This document shows positions 26,732 through 34,963 of a stretch of 64,000 nt of DNA, in pieces. The position numbers and the translations under genes were made by a program. The first letter of the stretch is position 1. Each line of letters starts with the position of its first letter. Origin of the DNA: Caldora sp965222765. Its GTDB lineage: Bacteria; Cyanobacteriota; Cyanobacteriia; Cyanobacteriales; Coleofasciculaceae. A model generated the notes under the pieces. It had not been told where the DNA came from, did no database searches, and saw only the letters and a program-made list of their open reading frames with translations. The stretch covers positions 75,310 through 139,309 of the forward strand of contig CBDCVG010000062.1 of the NCBI GenBank assembly GCA_965222765.1, read 5' to 3'.

Positions 26732-27358
26732 CTAATTACTTTTGTCTAGGTATATATAAATTATAGGAATTAACAGAAAAGTGAGTCCCCAGAAAGAGGG
26801 ATTAATACTAGCTGGAATAATTGCCAATAAAGAAACAGACGGTTCCACTAAAGTTTTTTTCTTGACAGAATCAATAAATCCTTGTTCCAAATTTGGCTCG
26901 ACTAATCGATGATTTTGGGTGGCATATACCCAAGAAAAATAGGAAAGTATTCCGACAAAAAATAAATTCAAACTACAAAACACTTGAACCGGGAAATTGA
27001 GAGTATATAATGTAGATAACTCGTTGGAGTAGGGAAGAATAACCAAGAACATTAAAGCTAAAAGTTGCAGCCAAATATGGAGTTGGTTGGTGCGTTTATA
27101 ATATTGAAATTGCTCAAGATGTTCCACCCAGTAGAGAGCAATCAGAATGAATGATATTACATAAATACCGAGAGCAGGAAACTGAGCAAACAAAAAATTT
27201 TGGATCTCCAGATTTGTCATCTGCTTGTTTAGCTCTGGAACATCGAACTGCAAAACCATCAGCGTCATCGCCAACACAAAGATGCCATCCGTTAGAAATT
27301 GAAGGCGATGGAGTAATAGCTCATTATTGGGATAATTGCTTTTAGGAGATTGTTCCAT
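26732..27358 (-). CDS. TMEM175-like (DUF1211) membrane protein
   Basis: A 208-residue protein with about six hydrophobic segments. The N-terminal RLQFLTDGIFVLAMTLMVLQ corresponds to the FSDGVFAIAITLL signature of TMEM175/DUF1211 potassium channels. The signature Phe-Ser is Leu-Thr here, so ion selectivity may differ. The loop WVEHLEQFQYYKRTNQLHIWLQ matches the family. It starts at the ATG of MEQSPKSN. Confidence 0.75.
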   Translation of the reverse strand: MEQSPKSNYPNNELLLHRLQFLTDGIFVLAMTLMVLQFDVPELNKQMTNLEIQNFLFAQFPALGIYVISFILIALYWVEHLEQFQYYKRTNQLHIWLQLLALMFLVILPYSNELSTLYTLNFPVQVFCSLNLFFVGILSYFSWVYATQNHRLVEPNLEQGFIDSVKKKTLVEPSVSLLAIIPASINPSFWGLTFLLIPIIYIYLDKSN

Positions 27359-27715
27359 GATCTTACCAGTCTAAGTAGGTAGACATAATTCAGTCAACAA
27401 TAGCACAAGCTGTAAGTCTTACTTAGCAAAGAACATGACTTTGTTTATTTATGCTTACCCATTGGTGACAAATTAAGGCTACATTGCTTGTGTCAAGGGA
27501 GTTTGCTGGAAATTGAAAAACAGAGCGAAGACAGCTTCTTCGCAAAGAACTGCTTTACATAATAATGATAATCAGAGAAAAGAGGGAGGGGACGGAATTA
27601 ACTCGAATCTTAGCCAGAGAGGGTTTTTTATGGTGTAATCGAATAAATATTGCACTAGGTAAACCCAAGTCGTGGAAAAAGTGACTAGTTTTATTTAATG
27701 TTTTTGAGGTGAAAA
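27359..27715. other. 357-bp spacer, no gene seen
   Basis: Divergent intergenic region between the TMEM175-like gene and the small membrane protein gene. No repeat or structured element was recognised. A strong ribosome site (GAGGTG) ends five bases before the next ATG. Confidence 0.5.
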
Positions 27716-27949
27716 ATGGACTTAGAAAGTTTTTTTGTCTACTCTATGTCTGGTGGTATTGTTCTAAATAGCTTTTTGATCTATCAAATATTGCGTTATT
27801 TTGATTCACAACAATCAAGCCTGAAGGGTACGAATTACAATAATACTGAAAAATTTAGAATTGAAACCTTAAAACTAATGACTGTAATCATACTTTTGCT
27901 TGGAAATATTTTTATGGCTATAGTTGCTGGTGTTTTGATAATTACCTAA
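27716..27949 (+). CDS. Small two-helix membrane protein
   Basis: A 77-residue protein with two predicted transmembrane helices: FFVYSMSGGIVLNSFLIYQI near the N-terminus and LMTVIILLLGNIFMAIVAGV near the C-terminus. A charged loop lies between them (YNNTEKFRIETLK). A good GAGGTG ribosome site precedes the ATG by five bases, which supports real expression. No family is recognised. Confidence 0.6.
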   Translation: MDLESFFVYSMSGGIVLNSFLIYQILRYFDSQQSSLKGTNYNNTEKFRIETLKLMTVIILLLGNIFMAIVAGVLIIT

Positions 27950-28232
27950 AGTCTAAGAAATTAAACTTGAATGGACTAGAGGAATTCTATGACTTGTGAG
28001 GTGCAGTGCTTTTTTTTCTCTTCTTCTGTGTAAAATCGAATGATGGGATAGAGTGTACCTCATGAGTCCAAGAAACGCTATATTACAACTCATATTACCT
28101 AATTAACATGTCCTACTCTTATTTTAATTTTCAAGACAGACGCCAGGCGCTGACATGCACAACAAAGTAATGAAAAATTTTTTCTCCGCGTCCACCGCGT
28201 CTCCGTGTCTCCGTGTCTATTTTCAGATTAGA

Positions 28233-28922
28233 TCAATTAAGTTTTTTCTTAAGACACACTGGTAGCAATGAAAGTAAAGTAAGCATACCCAGTGCCAAGA
28301 AAAAAGGCAAGCGATCGCCTCCTTGCAATGCTTTTTCCCCTGTCACTCCCAGCCAGGTATAAGCCAAAGTTCCGGGAATAATCCCAACAAACGTGCCAGT
28401 AGCATAATTGCGCAGGTCAATGGGCGTCAAACCAAATAGGAAATTTACCACATTAAAAGGAGAGATGGGAGCAAAGCGCACTGCTAGTACAAAAGCTAGA
28501 GGTTTGTGCAAGACTGCTTGATTAAAACTTACCAAAGCTTTGTGACGCTTAAATCGACCCTTAGCCCAATCCCTGAGTAAATAACGTGCTAACCAAAATG
28601 CTCCAATTGCTCCCAGAGTTGCTCCAACTACAGACCAAAGAGTACCCCAGAATAAACCAAAGACTGCGCCGCCAGCAATAGTGAGGATAGTACCAGGAAC
28701 ACCAAGTACAGTGGCAATAGTGTATACCAAGATAAACAAACAGATTGCCGAGTGTCCTAATCTTCCTAACAGGCTAACTAGTAAGGCGTGATCAAATAAA
28801 GCTTGTAGCGGACCTAACAAACAAACTAGAATACAAACCGAAACTGCGATCGCTAGCCAAAAACGTAGTCTTTTTACTTGTTGGTGGGATTGATCAAGTA
28901 TGATCAATTTGTCATTAGTCAT
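28233..28922 (-). CDS. TVP38/TMEM64 (VTT-domain) membrane protein
   Basis: A 229-residue integral membrane protein of the VTT/DedA superfamily. It contains the family core GTILTIAGGAVFGLFWGTLW, GATLGAIGAFWLARYLLRDW, the FAPISPFNVVNFLFGL re-entrant region and GTFVGIIPGTLAYTWLG. Relatives are implicated in lipid scrambling or membrane homeostasis. The orphan pstB-type gene lies 160 bases upstream on the same strand. Confidence 0.9.
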   Translation of the reverse strand: MTNDKLIILDQSHQQVKRLRFWLAIAVSVCILVCLLGPLQALFDHALLVSLLGRLGHSAICLFILVYTIATVLGVPGTILTIAGGAVFGLFWGTLWSVVGATLGAIGAFWLARYLLRDWAKGRFKRHKALVSFNQAVLHKPLAFVLAVRFAPISPFNVVNFLFGLTPIDLRNYATGTFVGIIPGTLAYTWLGVTGEKALQGGDRLPFFLALGMLTLLSLLPVCLKKKLN

Positions 28923-29085
28923 TGGTTATTGGTAAAAAGGAGCAATCACAAGTAACTTGCAATCCCATGGTTTGCATTACGTGGGATAAGCTTAACTGGG
29001 CTTATTTGGCATTAAACTCCAGCAACCTTAGTTTGTCCTGAGAAAAAACCCGACTAATTCTCAATTTTCAATTCTCAATTTTCAA

Positions 29086-29868
29086 TTAACCTCTAATCCC
29101 ATTTACGTAAGCAGCTGTCAATGGCTGTTGGGGTGCTTCAAAAATCTGCTCCACAGATCCATACTCGACTAATCTGCCTACTCCTTCCTTAACCCAAAAT
29201 AGAGCAGTATAGTCAGCAATTCGTTTAGCTTGAGCTAGGTTATGGGTAACAATCAAGAGAGTATAGCGTTCCCGTAAACTAGCAATCAAATCTTCTACTA
29301 CCCCACTAGAGATGGGATCTAGAGCACTACAAGGTTCATCTAACAGGAGAACTTCTGGTTGCAGTACCAAAGCACGAGCAATGCACAACCGTTGTTTTTG
29401 CCCCCCGGAAAGAGCAAGAGCGGAGCCATTAAGTCGGTCTTTAACTTCATCCCACAATCCTACATCTTGGAGGGTAGTTTCAATCAGATGATCAATTTCC
29501 TCCCGGTTCTTAATACCATGTTCTTGCAGAGGAAACGCTAAGTTCTTCCAAATGGAAAAGGGGAAAGGATTAGGCTTTTGGAAAATCATACCAACGCGAC
29601 GACGCAGAGCGATCGCATTAATCTGAGGACTCAGTATTTCCAGGGAGCCTAAGCGGATACTTCCTGACACTCGACAACGAGGAATCAAATCCGTCAAGCG
29701 GTTGAGGCAGCTAAGAAAACTGGTTTTACCGCAGCCAGAAGGACCAACAAGTGCAGTGATACAACCGGCATTAATTGGTAAATTTACATGACAAAAAGCA
29801 GTTTTCTTGCCGTAGTGTAAACTCAGATTTTCAGTCTGAATTAATGGTTCGTGTTCAAATTGGCTCAT
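29086..29868 (-). CDS. pstB: Phosphate-type ABC transporter ATPase (PstB-like), orphan
   Basis: About 260 residues from the ATG of MSQFEHEPL. It shows Walker A GPSGCGKTSFL, a PstB-like Q-loop region (GMIFQKPNPFPFSIWKN), signature LSGGQKQRLCIARAL, Walker B VLLLDEPCSALDPIS and the switch His in IVTHNL. The QKPNPFP motif is characteristic of PstB, the ATPase of high-affinity phosphate import. No pstS, pstC or pstA is present nearby, and DEPCSALD replaces the usual DEPTSALD. It could serve permeases encoded elsewhere. Confidence 0.85.
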   Translation of the reverse strand: MSQFEHEPLIQTENLSLHYGKKTAFCHVNLPINAGCITALVGPSGCGKTSFLSCLNRLTDLIPRCRVSGSIRLGSLEILSPQINAIALRRRVGMIFQKPNPFPFSIWKNLAFPLQEHGIKNREEIDHLIETTLQDVGLWDEVKDRLNGSALALSGGQKQRLCIARALVLQPEVLLLDEPCSALDPISSGVVEDLIASLRERYTLLIVTHNLAQAKRIADYTALFWVKEGVGRLVEYGSVEQIFEAPQQPLTAAYVNGIRG

Positions 29869-29933
29869 AATCTGTAGCACAAAAAATTAATTTTAATATA
29901 TTTATATAAATTGGAAATTGGTATCAATAACCC

Positions 29934-30515
29934 TCAAATCTGCAAAATTCCCAAGATTTTGTCAATCTCACGAATGCTGTATTCTTCGAGATCGATTTGC
30001 AAATTGTTACTCTTGAGCTTGAGAAACCGCCAAACTGTCCCAGTAGTAACTGCTCCGAGCAATTCAATATCTTCTCGGTTTTGATGTTGATTAAATTGTT
30101 GAGCACCGACTAGGGTAGCAGCACATTGACCTAATCCAAAGGCTAAATCGTCACGTTTGGCTTCGATGATCACAACTACAGGTGCTTTGACAAATATTTG
30201 CTCTGGATCTTGGCTAATCAAGAAATCGACATATCCATTCAGTCCTTGACTTTCATCAACATTGAATTCAACACCAGAAAATAGAGCATACTTGGTGAGT
30301 TTCTTGAGTTCCAACATTACGGGGGCAATGATGAATTCGCTTCTAGCTTTTTCTGAATTCACTGCTAATGCTAAGGGAACATTAAAGTTGAGAGTTTCTT
30401 GGAGGTAGTTGCTGATTTCTGAGGTAGGTACATTTTCAAATAGTCCAGCCCCTTCAGTAACAGTAAGGTTAAACAGTTCGACAACTTGAGCAAACGAAAA
30501 TTGAGAGTAGGACAT
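29934..30515 (-). CDS. PD-(D/E)XK nuclease-like protein
   Basis: About 193 residues starting MSYSQFSFAQVVELFNLTV at 30515. The core carries NGYVDFLISQDPE followed by PVVVIIEAKRDDLAFGLGQC. The D...ExK arrangement is that of PD-(D/E)XK nucleases, and the Gln-Cys helix resembles the type I restriction HsdR-N-like cyanobacterial group. The frame is open upstream to an ATG at 30716, but those 67 residues look like the end of a Uma2 protein. I therefore place the start at 30515. No methylase partner is adjacent. Confidence 0.7.
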   Translation of the reverse strand: MSYSQFSFAQVVELFNLTVTEGAGLFENVPTSEISNYLQETLNFNVPLALAVNSEKARSEFIIAPVMLELKKLTKYALFSGVEFNVDESQGLNGYVDFLISQDPEQIFVKAPVVVIIEAKRDDLAFGLGQCAATLVGAQQFNQHQNREDIELLGAVTTGTVWRFLKLKSNNLQIDLEEYSIREIDKILGILQI

Positions 30516-30716
30516 TGTAACAATTAAGTAGGCTTTGATCATTTTATTTCTCCCCTCGATTTTACTCCGTTCCAGATACTGTGGAATGACCTCACTCAGA
30601 GGAAAACTAGGAAAATGAGGACTTTTATTAACTTGGATATATTCACCTGCTTGCAGCTTATTAATTTCTAGTTGCTGACCGGGAGGGACTACAATCTGTT
30701 TGAGTTGGACTTGCAT
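30516..30716 (-). pseudogene. Uma2 C-terminal remnant fused in frame
   Basis: VVPPGQQLEINKLQAGEYIQ and FPLSEVIPQYLERSKIEGRN are typical of the C-terminal segment of longer Uma2 proteins. Here they lack the nuclease core and lead without a stop into the PD-(D/E)XK gene. It is a remnant or a chimera, and a 260-residue fusion product is possible. Confidence 0.6.
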
Positions 30717-30729
30717 CGTTTGTTAGTTG

Positions 30730-30796
30730 CAATTGCTTTTATTTTCTGATATTATTTTTTTCACAATGGGTAAAGTGTGCGCCCATATATAAAGTA
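30730..30796 (+). repeat. Dispersed 68-bp repeat, copy 2
   Basis: Contains TGATATTAT, ATGGGTAAAGTGTGCGCCCA and TATATAAAGTA. Same family as 2323-2390 and 51430-51497. It lies just upstream of the Uma2-remnant frame start. Confidence 0.65.
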
Positions 30797-30850
30797 CCAC
30801 TTCTGATATCAACTCTACGTAAGTTGCTGCTGCCAAACCTTCAAGATAGC

Positions 30851-30955
30851 GAGTACCGCTGCGTGGAATTAAGAATTAAGAATTAAGAATGCTTATAGAG
30901 TAGGGATTCTATCGATCTCAAACTGGTGGGTTATTTCCATGCCCGCTGCACTAGT
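30851..30955 (+). mobile_element. MITE-like element, family 1, copy C
   Basis: Begins GAGTACCGCTGCGTGGAATT and ends TGCCCGCTGCACTAGT. The interior has AATTAAG heptamers, TATAGAGTAGGGATTCTATC and GGTGGGTTATTTCC. Confidence 0.8.
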
Positions 30956-30988
30956 ATTATTATCAGGACTTACGCAAAGCCTCTATTT

Positions 30989-31101
30989 GTAGTGGCGTGA
31001 CAAGCTTAAAATAGGGCAATAGCAAATCGGCTCATAAACCCCAAATTACTGGATCTGCCCCCATGTCCTAATGCAACATTTAAGGCTTGCCACGCCAGTA
31101 G
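30989..31101. mobile_element. MITE-like element, family 2, copy 3
   Basis: The ends GTAGTGGCGTGACAAGCTTA and TAAGGCTTGCCACGCCAGTA are inverted. The interior lacks the GTAGGTTGGG palindrome of copies 1 and 2, so the family shares ends more than interiors. Confidence 0.6.
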
Positions 31102-31174
31102 CGTCTGATAGAGAAAGCGATCGCACTTTCCAACAGCAGATAGGAGACCTAGAAAAATTGCGATCGCAGCGCAA

Positions 31175-32341
31175 TTGAGTATAATTTCTTCAATACGCCA
31201 TAAAATTGACCAAATTTCATTGATTGTAGAAAACCAGGGTGTGGTTGATCAGAGTAATTCAGATGAACAGCAAAGGCTCTTAGAAATTGCTGATTCTTAT
31301 CTCCGGGAGTCTGTTGCACCACTAGCATCAGAGATTGATGACAATACAGAAGCATTAACAGAAGCACTTCAGGGAATGAGCGCTCGCTCTTTATTAGCGT
31401 TACAGGTTCCTAAAGTTTGGGGAGGTGCTGGAGTTAGTGAGTTAACCTTGCGCTCTTTTCAGCAACTAGTTCCACGTTATTCTGGTGCTTTGGCATTTCT
31501 GCAAACTCAACACCAAAGTGCAGGAGGATTGCTCGCCAAGACTGACAATGAATCTTTAAAGTGGCAATATCTGCCCTATATGAGTCAAGGAAAGGTTTTA
31601 GTTGGCATCGGCTTTTCCCATCTACGACGCCAAGGCAACCCAATAGTTAAAGCTATTCCTGTAGCAGGTGGATATCAGATAGAAGGAACAGTGCCTTGGC
31701 TAACGGGTTTTGGCTGCTTTCAACATTTTATTTTAGGTGCAACACTTCCCGATGGTCGGGCAGTTTATGGTATGTTGCCATTTATTGAAACTGTGCAACA
31801 GACTGGGGGAGCGATTGCCTTTAGTGAGCCAATGAAACTAGGGGCAATGTCTTCAACTAATACCGTTACAGTAAAGCTCACTCATTGGTTCTTACCCAAA
31901 GAGCATGTTGTCTTGATTAAATCAGCCGGTGCAATTCATGAGAGCGATAAAAAGAATGTTCTGAATCACGGGTTTCACTGCTTAGGAAATACTAGAGCAG
32001 CTCTCGATATCATAGAGGCGGCTTACCAGACTAAGCAACTTCCCTTCATCAAGGATGGGTTTGATGCTTTCCATGAAGAACTCAATCGTTGTCAATTGGC
32101 AATGATTGCAGCGCTAGCACCCGATTCCCAGACTTGGGAAGAACGACTAAAACTCCGTGCTTGGGCAATTAATTTAGCACAACGTTGTGCAACAGCCGCA
32201 GTTACTGTTTCTAGTGGTGCAGCCAATTACCGATATCATGCTGCACAGCGAGTGTATCGTGAAGCATTGGTTTTTACTGTATCGGGTCAAACAACGGCAG
32301 TTATGGAAGCGACTCTTGCTCAGTTAGTTAGGGTTTGCTGA
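31175..32341 (+). CDS. Acyl-CoA dehydrogenase family protein
   Basis: A 388-residue flavoprotein of the acyl-CoA dehydrogenase fold. The N-terminal helical domain contains LLALQVPKVWGGAGVSELTL and the middle beta-domain GYQIEGTVPWLTGFG and FILGATLPDGRAVYG. The C-terminal helical bundle ends VSSGAANYRYHAAQRVYREA and FTVSGQTTAVMEATLAQL. The specific substrate and the catalytic Glu cannot be placed with confidence. The likely start is TTG at 31175, shortly after a HIP1 site. The stop TGA is contributed by a family 3 MITE-like element inserted at 32329, so the last few residues may not be original. Confidence 0.8.
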   Translation: MSIISSIRHKIDQISLIVENQGVVDQSNSDEQQRLLEIADSYLRESVAPLASEIDDNTEALTEALQGMSARSLLALQVPKVWGGAGVSELTLRSFQQLVPRYSGALAFLQTQHQSAGGLLAKTDNESLKWQYLPYMSQGKVLVGIGFSHLRRQGNPIVKAIPVAGGYQIEGTVPWLTGFGCFQHFILGATLPDGRAVYGMLPFIETVQQTGGAIAFSEPMKLGAMSSTNTVTVKLTHWFLPKEHVVLIKSAGAIHESDKKNVLNHGFHCLGNTRAALDIIEAAYQTKQLPFIKDGFDAFHEELNRCQLAMIAALAPDSQTWEERLKLRAWAINLAQRCATAAVTVSSGAANYRYHAAQRVYREALVFTVSGQTTAVMEATLAQLVRVC

Positions 32342-32549
32342 ATAAGTCGTAACTTTCTGCTTTGAATAGGTGTTAGGTGGTAGGTGGTAGGTGGTAGGTG
32401 AGGTTGGAGGTGTTAGGTGTTAGGAAATTTCCCAAGTCGATGCCAAGAAATTGAGCCCATCGATGCAATTTCCTTGGACTTGTTTGGCTTGCCATAGGAT
32501 TGAAAGCCTCGTCACCGCATGGCTTCCACACTTATGCAGCAAACCCTAG
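32329..32549 (+). mobile_element. MITE-like element, family 3, complete copy
   Basis: Terminal inverted repeats TAGGGTTTGCTGAATAAGT and ACTTATGCAGCAAACCCTA bound a 221-bp non-coding element. It carries GGTAGGT heptamers and a TTGAGCCCATCGATGCAATT segment. Partial relatives are at 36136-36263 and 57382-57553, with an end fragment near 8388-8409. It overlaps the end of the acyl-CoA dehydrogenase gene. Confidence 0.75.
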
Positions 32550-32755
32550 TTAATTGCTCTTCAGAAACACGCTAATGGCTAATGGCTAATCTCTGAATAA
32601 ACACCGAGTCTCCGAGTCAGGCAATAGGGAAGAGAATTGTTTCTCCCATTCAATTTTGAACTACTCGTGTAATTCAGGATGGAGGGCAATTTTTGCGATA
32701 AGATCGTACTAAGTTCCAATAAAGCCATATAATTGTTGATAACCACTTGAAGAAT

Positions 32756-33058
32756 ATGGTAAACCGCTCTAGTTCTCCTCCAGTGTCTATTGAATTGCTG
32801 CTTCATGAAATTGAGGCAACGCCCAGAGAGTATTGGGATGAGTTACTAGATACTTTACGCAAATTTAGACAGAAAATTCCATCAGCTAATCTTTCTGTGG
32901 TTGATGTTGAACAAGTACGGAAAAATCAAGCAGCAATCGATCTTCTAGATTCTTGGCTAGATGACAAAGAAGATGCATTGGAGCATCAGCAAGCTTGGGA
33001 TTTTTTGAAAACTGCTCTGGATGAAGATCGATTTTCTGAGCGTCCCTTGTTTCCATGA
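32756..33058 (+). CDS. Antitoxin of a PIN-toxin pair
   Basis: About 100 residues from ATG at 32756. The protein is acidic and helical (LLLHEIEATPREYWDELLDTL, WLDDKEDALEHQQAWDFL) and ends in a short tail RPLFP. Its TGA overlaps the ATG of the PIN gene (ATGA), the translational coupling typical of toxin-antitoxin operons. No DNA-binding fold is obvious, so its antitoxin role rests on position. Confidence 0.65.
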   Translation: MVNRSSSPPVSIELLLHEIEATPREYWDELLDTLRKFRQKIPSANLSVVDVEQVRKNQAAIDLLDSWLDDKEDALEHQQAWDFLKTALDEDRFSERPLFP

Positions 33059-33507
33059 GTCATCTGATTTTATTGGATTCTGGTCCACTGGGAATGGTAA
33101 AGAATCCTAAAGCTAAAGGTATTCCTCTTGAATGTCAGCTGTGGCTCAAATCCCTCCTACGGCGCGGAGAGAAGGTTGTCATACCTGAAATTGCAGATTA
33201 TGAGGTGCGTCGTGAACTTCTTCGTGCAGGTTTGTTACGTAGCTTGCGTCGGCTTGATAATTTGAAGGAAACTCTTGACTATATTCCAATCCAAACAGAT
33301 ACCATGTTGTTGGCTGCTGAACTATGGGCCCAAGCAAGACAAGCAGGACAGCCTACTGCGGACACAAAAGCGTTAGATGGAGATGTGATTCTGTGTGCTC
33401 AAGCTCGTCTTCTGTGTGATGAGACAACAAAGGTAATTGTTGCAACTACGAACGTATCGCATCTATCCCGGTTCATCACAGCCTTAGATTGGCAATTAAT
33501 TGAGTAA
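33055..33507 (+). CDS. PIN-domain ribonuclease toxin (VapC-like)
   Basis: A complete 150-residue PIN protein. Acidic metal-binding residues are visible in ILLDSGPLG (first Asp), PEIADYEVRRELLR (Glu), TKALDGDVILCAQARL (two Asp) and VATTNVSHLSRF near the end. PIN toxins cleave tRNA or mRNA and are held by the upstream antitoxin. It is one of only two TA modules in the window with both genes intact. Confidence 0.85.
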   Translation: MSHLILLDSGPLGMVKNPKAKGIPLECQLWLKSLLRRGEKVVIPEIADYEVRRELLRAGLLRSLRRLDNLKETLDYIPIQTDTMLLAAELWAQARQAGQPTADTKALDGDVILCAQARLLCDETTKVIVATTNVSHLSRFITALDWQLIE

Positions 33508-33685
33508 GCTTGATAATTTCCTGAATATAGATGTTGGGTTTCGTTGCCTCAACCCAACCTACAACAGAAAGCGATCGCACTACAAGAGCCATGATCTCAC
33601 ACAAGACAAATAGGGATATTTGGTGTTAGAAATAAATCAATTAGGATTTTTGTAATAGCACAAGCAACTAGCTAAGGGATATCTG

Positions 33686-34963
33686 ATGAGAAGTGAAGAT
33701 CAAGACGATCTTTGGGCAGTGCCACCGGATCTCGCGCTGGATAACGAAGAGCTTAATGCAGTTGGCAACCTTGTGAACAATGAGGCTCTGGGTTTTGATG
33801 ATCCTGTCAATATTCTGCTTGTAGGAAATAGCGGAGACGGTAAAAGTACCTTGGCTAATGCAATGCTGGGTGTTAACCTGGCACAGACAGGTGCTGGCTT
33901 TCCTGTAACCAAAGGGATTCAGTGTTATGAATGTAAGGACAAGCCTCTTACTCTATTTGATACTGAGGGATTTGAAGTTCTAGATGCAGATCAAACAGTT
34001 GGTGCAGTAAGAGAATTAATTGAGTCTCGCCGCAAGCAAGTAGATAGTAAGCAACATATTCATATTGTCTGGCTTTGTATTTCAGCTACATCACGGCGGC
34101 TACAAAAGGTTCATATTGAACTTGTTAACCTTTGTGTTCAACTTCAAATACCAATTAGACATCTCCGAAAAAGAATATGAAACCCTTATCTTGTCTAGAT
34201 AAAAACCTCATTTCCGGAGACGTCTATTATTGCTGTTGTCACGAAATCTTACCTCAAGGACGATGCCTCTGAAGCCTTCTTAAAGGTAATTGCCAACTCT
34301 TTGCCAGAAGCAGATGGAATTATTCCTGTTTTAGCAAAGGAGATGTATTTAGGTAAGCTTCGCATAGCACCTTTTGGACTTGTCCAGCTACTAGATCTGA
34401 CTCTGAACCTAATCCCTACTGCGTGTCAAGCAGCACTGAAGTTTTCTCAAGTTGCTGATTTCAATAGAAAACTAGAAGCTGCGACAAAAGTGGTTAATGT
34501 AACAGCAATTGCAGCAGTTGGACTATCCTTCCCTGCTACCTTTGTCCCTGGTGGTCATGCTGGACTGTTGATTCCACTTGAGGTTACAATGATCCATCAG
34601 ATCAATAAAGCTCTGGGAATCAACCTTGATAAACAAAAGCAGATAGCCATAGCACAAGGTACGCTAGGAATTGTTATGGCAACTACGGGAGGGAAGCTGC
34701 TCTTTACCGAAACTATGAAATTTATCCCTTTTGTGGGACAGCTTACTTCGATGCTAGTTGGCGGTACTATTGCGGGAACAATCGTTAAGATATTTGGTGC
34801 TGCATATATCGCTGCCGTGGGTGAGATGGTTCGGACAGGTACATCACCAACCACGGGTGCAATTATTAATGCGATCGCATCAGCTCTATCAACTCATCAG
34901 GATCAGGTTGTATCAGGCGCAACAACGCTGATAGAAGAAGCGATTAGGAAGCAAAAGCAATGA
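33686..34963 (+). pseudogene. P-loop GTPase split by a 69-bp element
   Basis: Two collinear plus-strand frames make one GTPase of about 400 residues related to the next gene. The first holds LLVGNSGDGKSTLANAMLG (P-loop, G1) and LFDTEGFEV (G3) and stops at 34180. The second starts after AVVTKSYLKDD (G4-like TKxx) and has a hydrophobic C-terminal domain with glycine-rich helices (VGLSFPATFVPGGHAG). The break is a 69-bp inverted-repeat element at 34157-34225. Removing it together with one copy of the flanking ATT restores a continuous frame and the length of the paralogue. The C-terminal half could still be translated separately. Confidence 0.85.
34157..34225. mobile_element. 69-bp palindromic element inserted in GTPase gene
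   Basis: Terminal inverted repeats AGACATCTCCGAAA and TTTCCGGAGACGTCT enclose an AT-rich core. The element is flanked by the direct repeat ATT on both sides, a likely 3-bp target duplication. Its length is a multiple of three, but it carries an in-frame TGA at 34178-34180. Confidence 0.8.
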
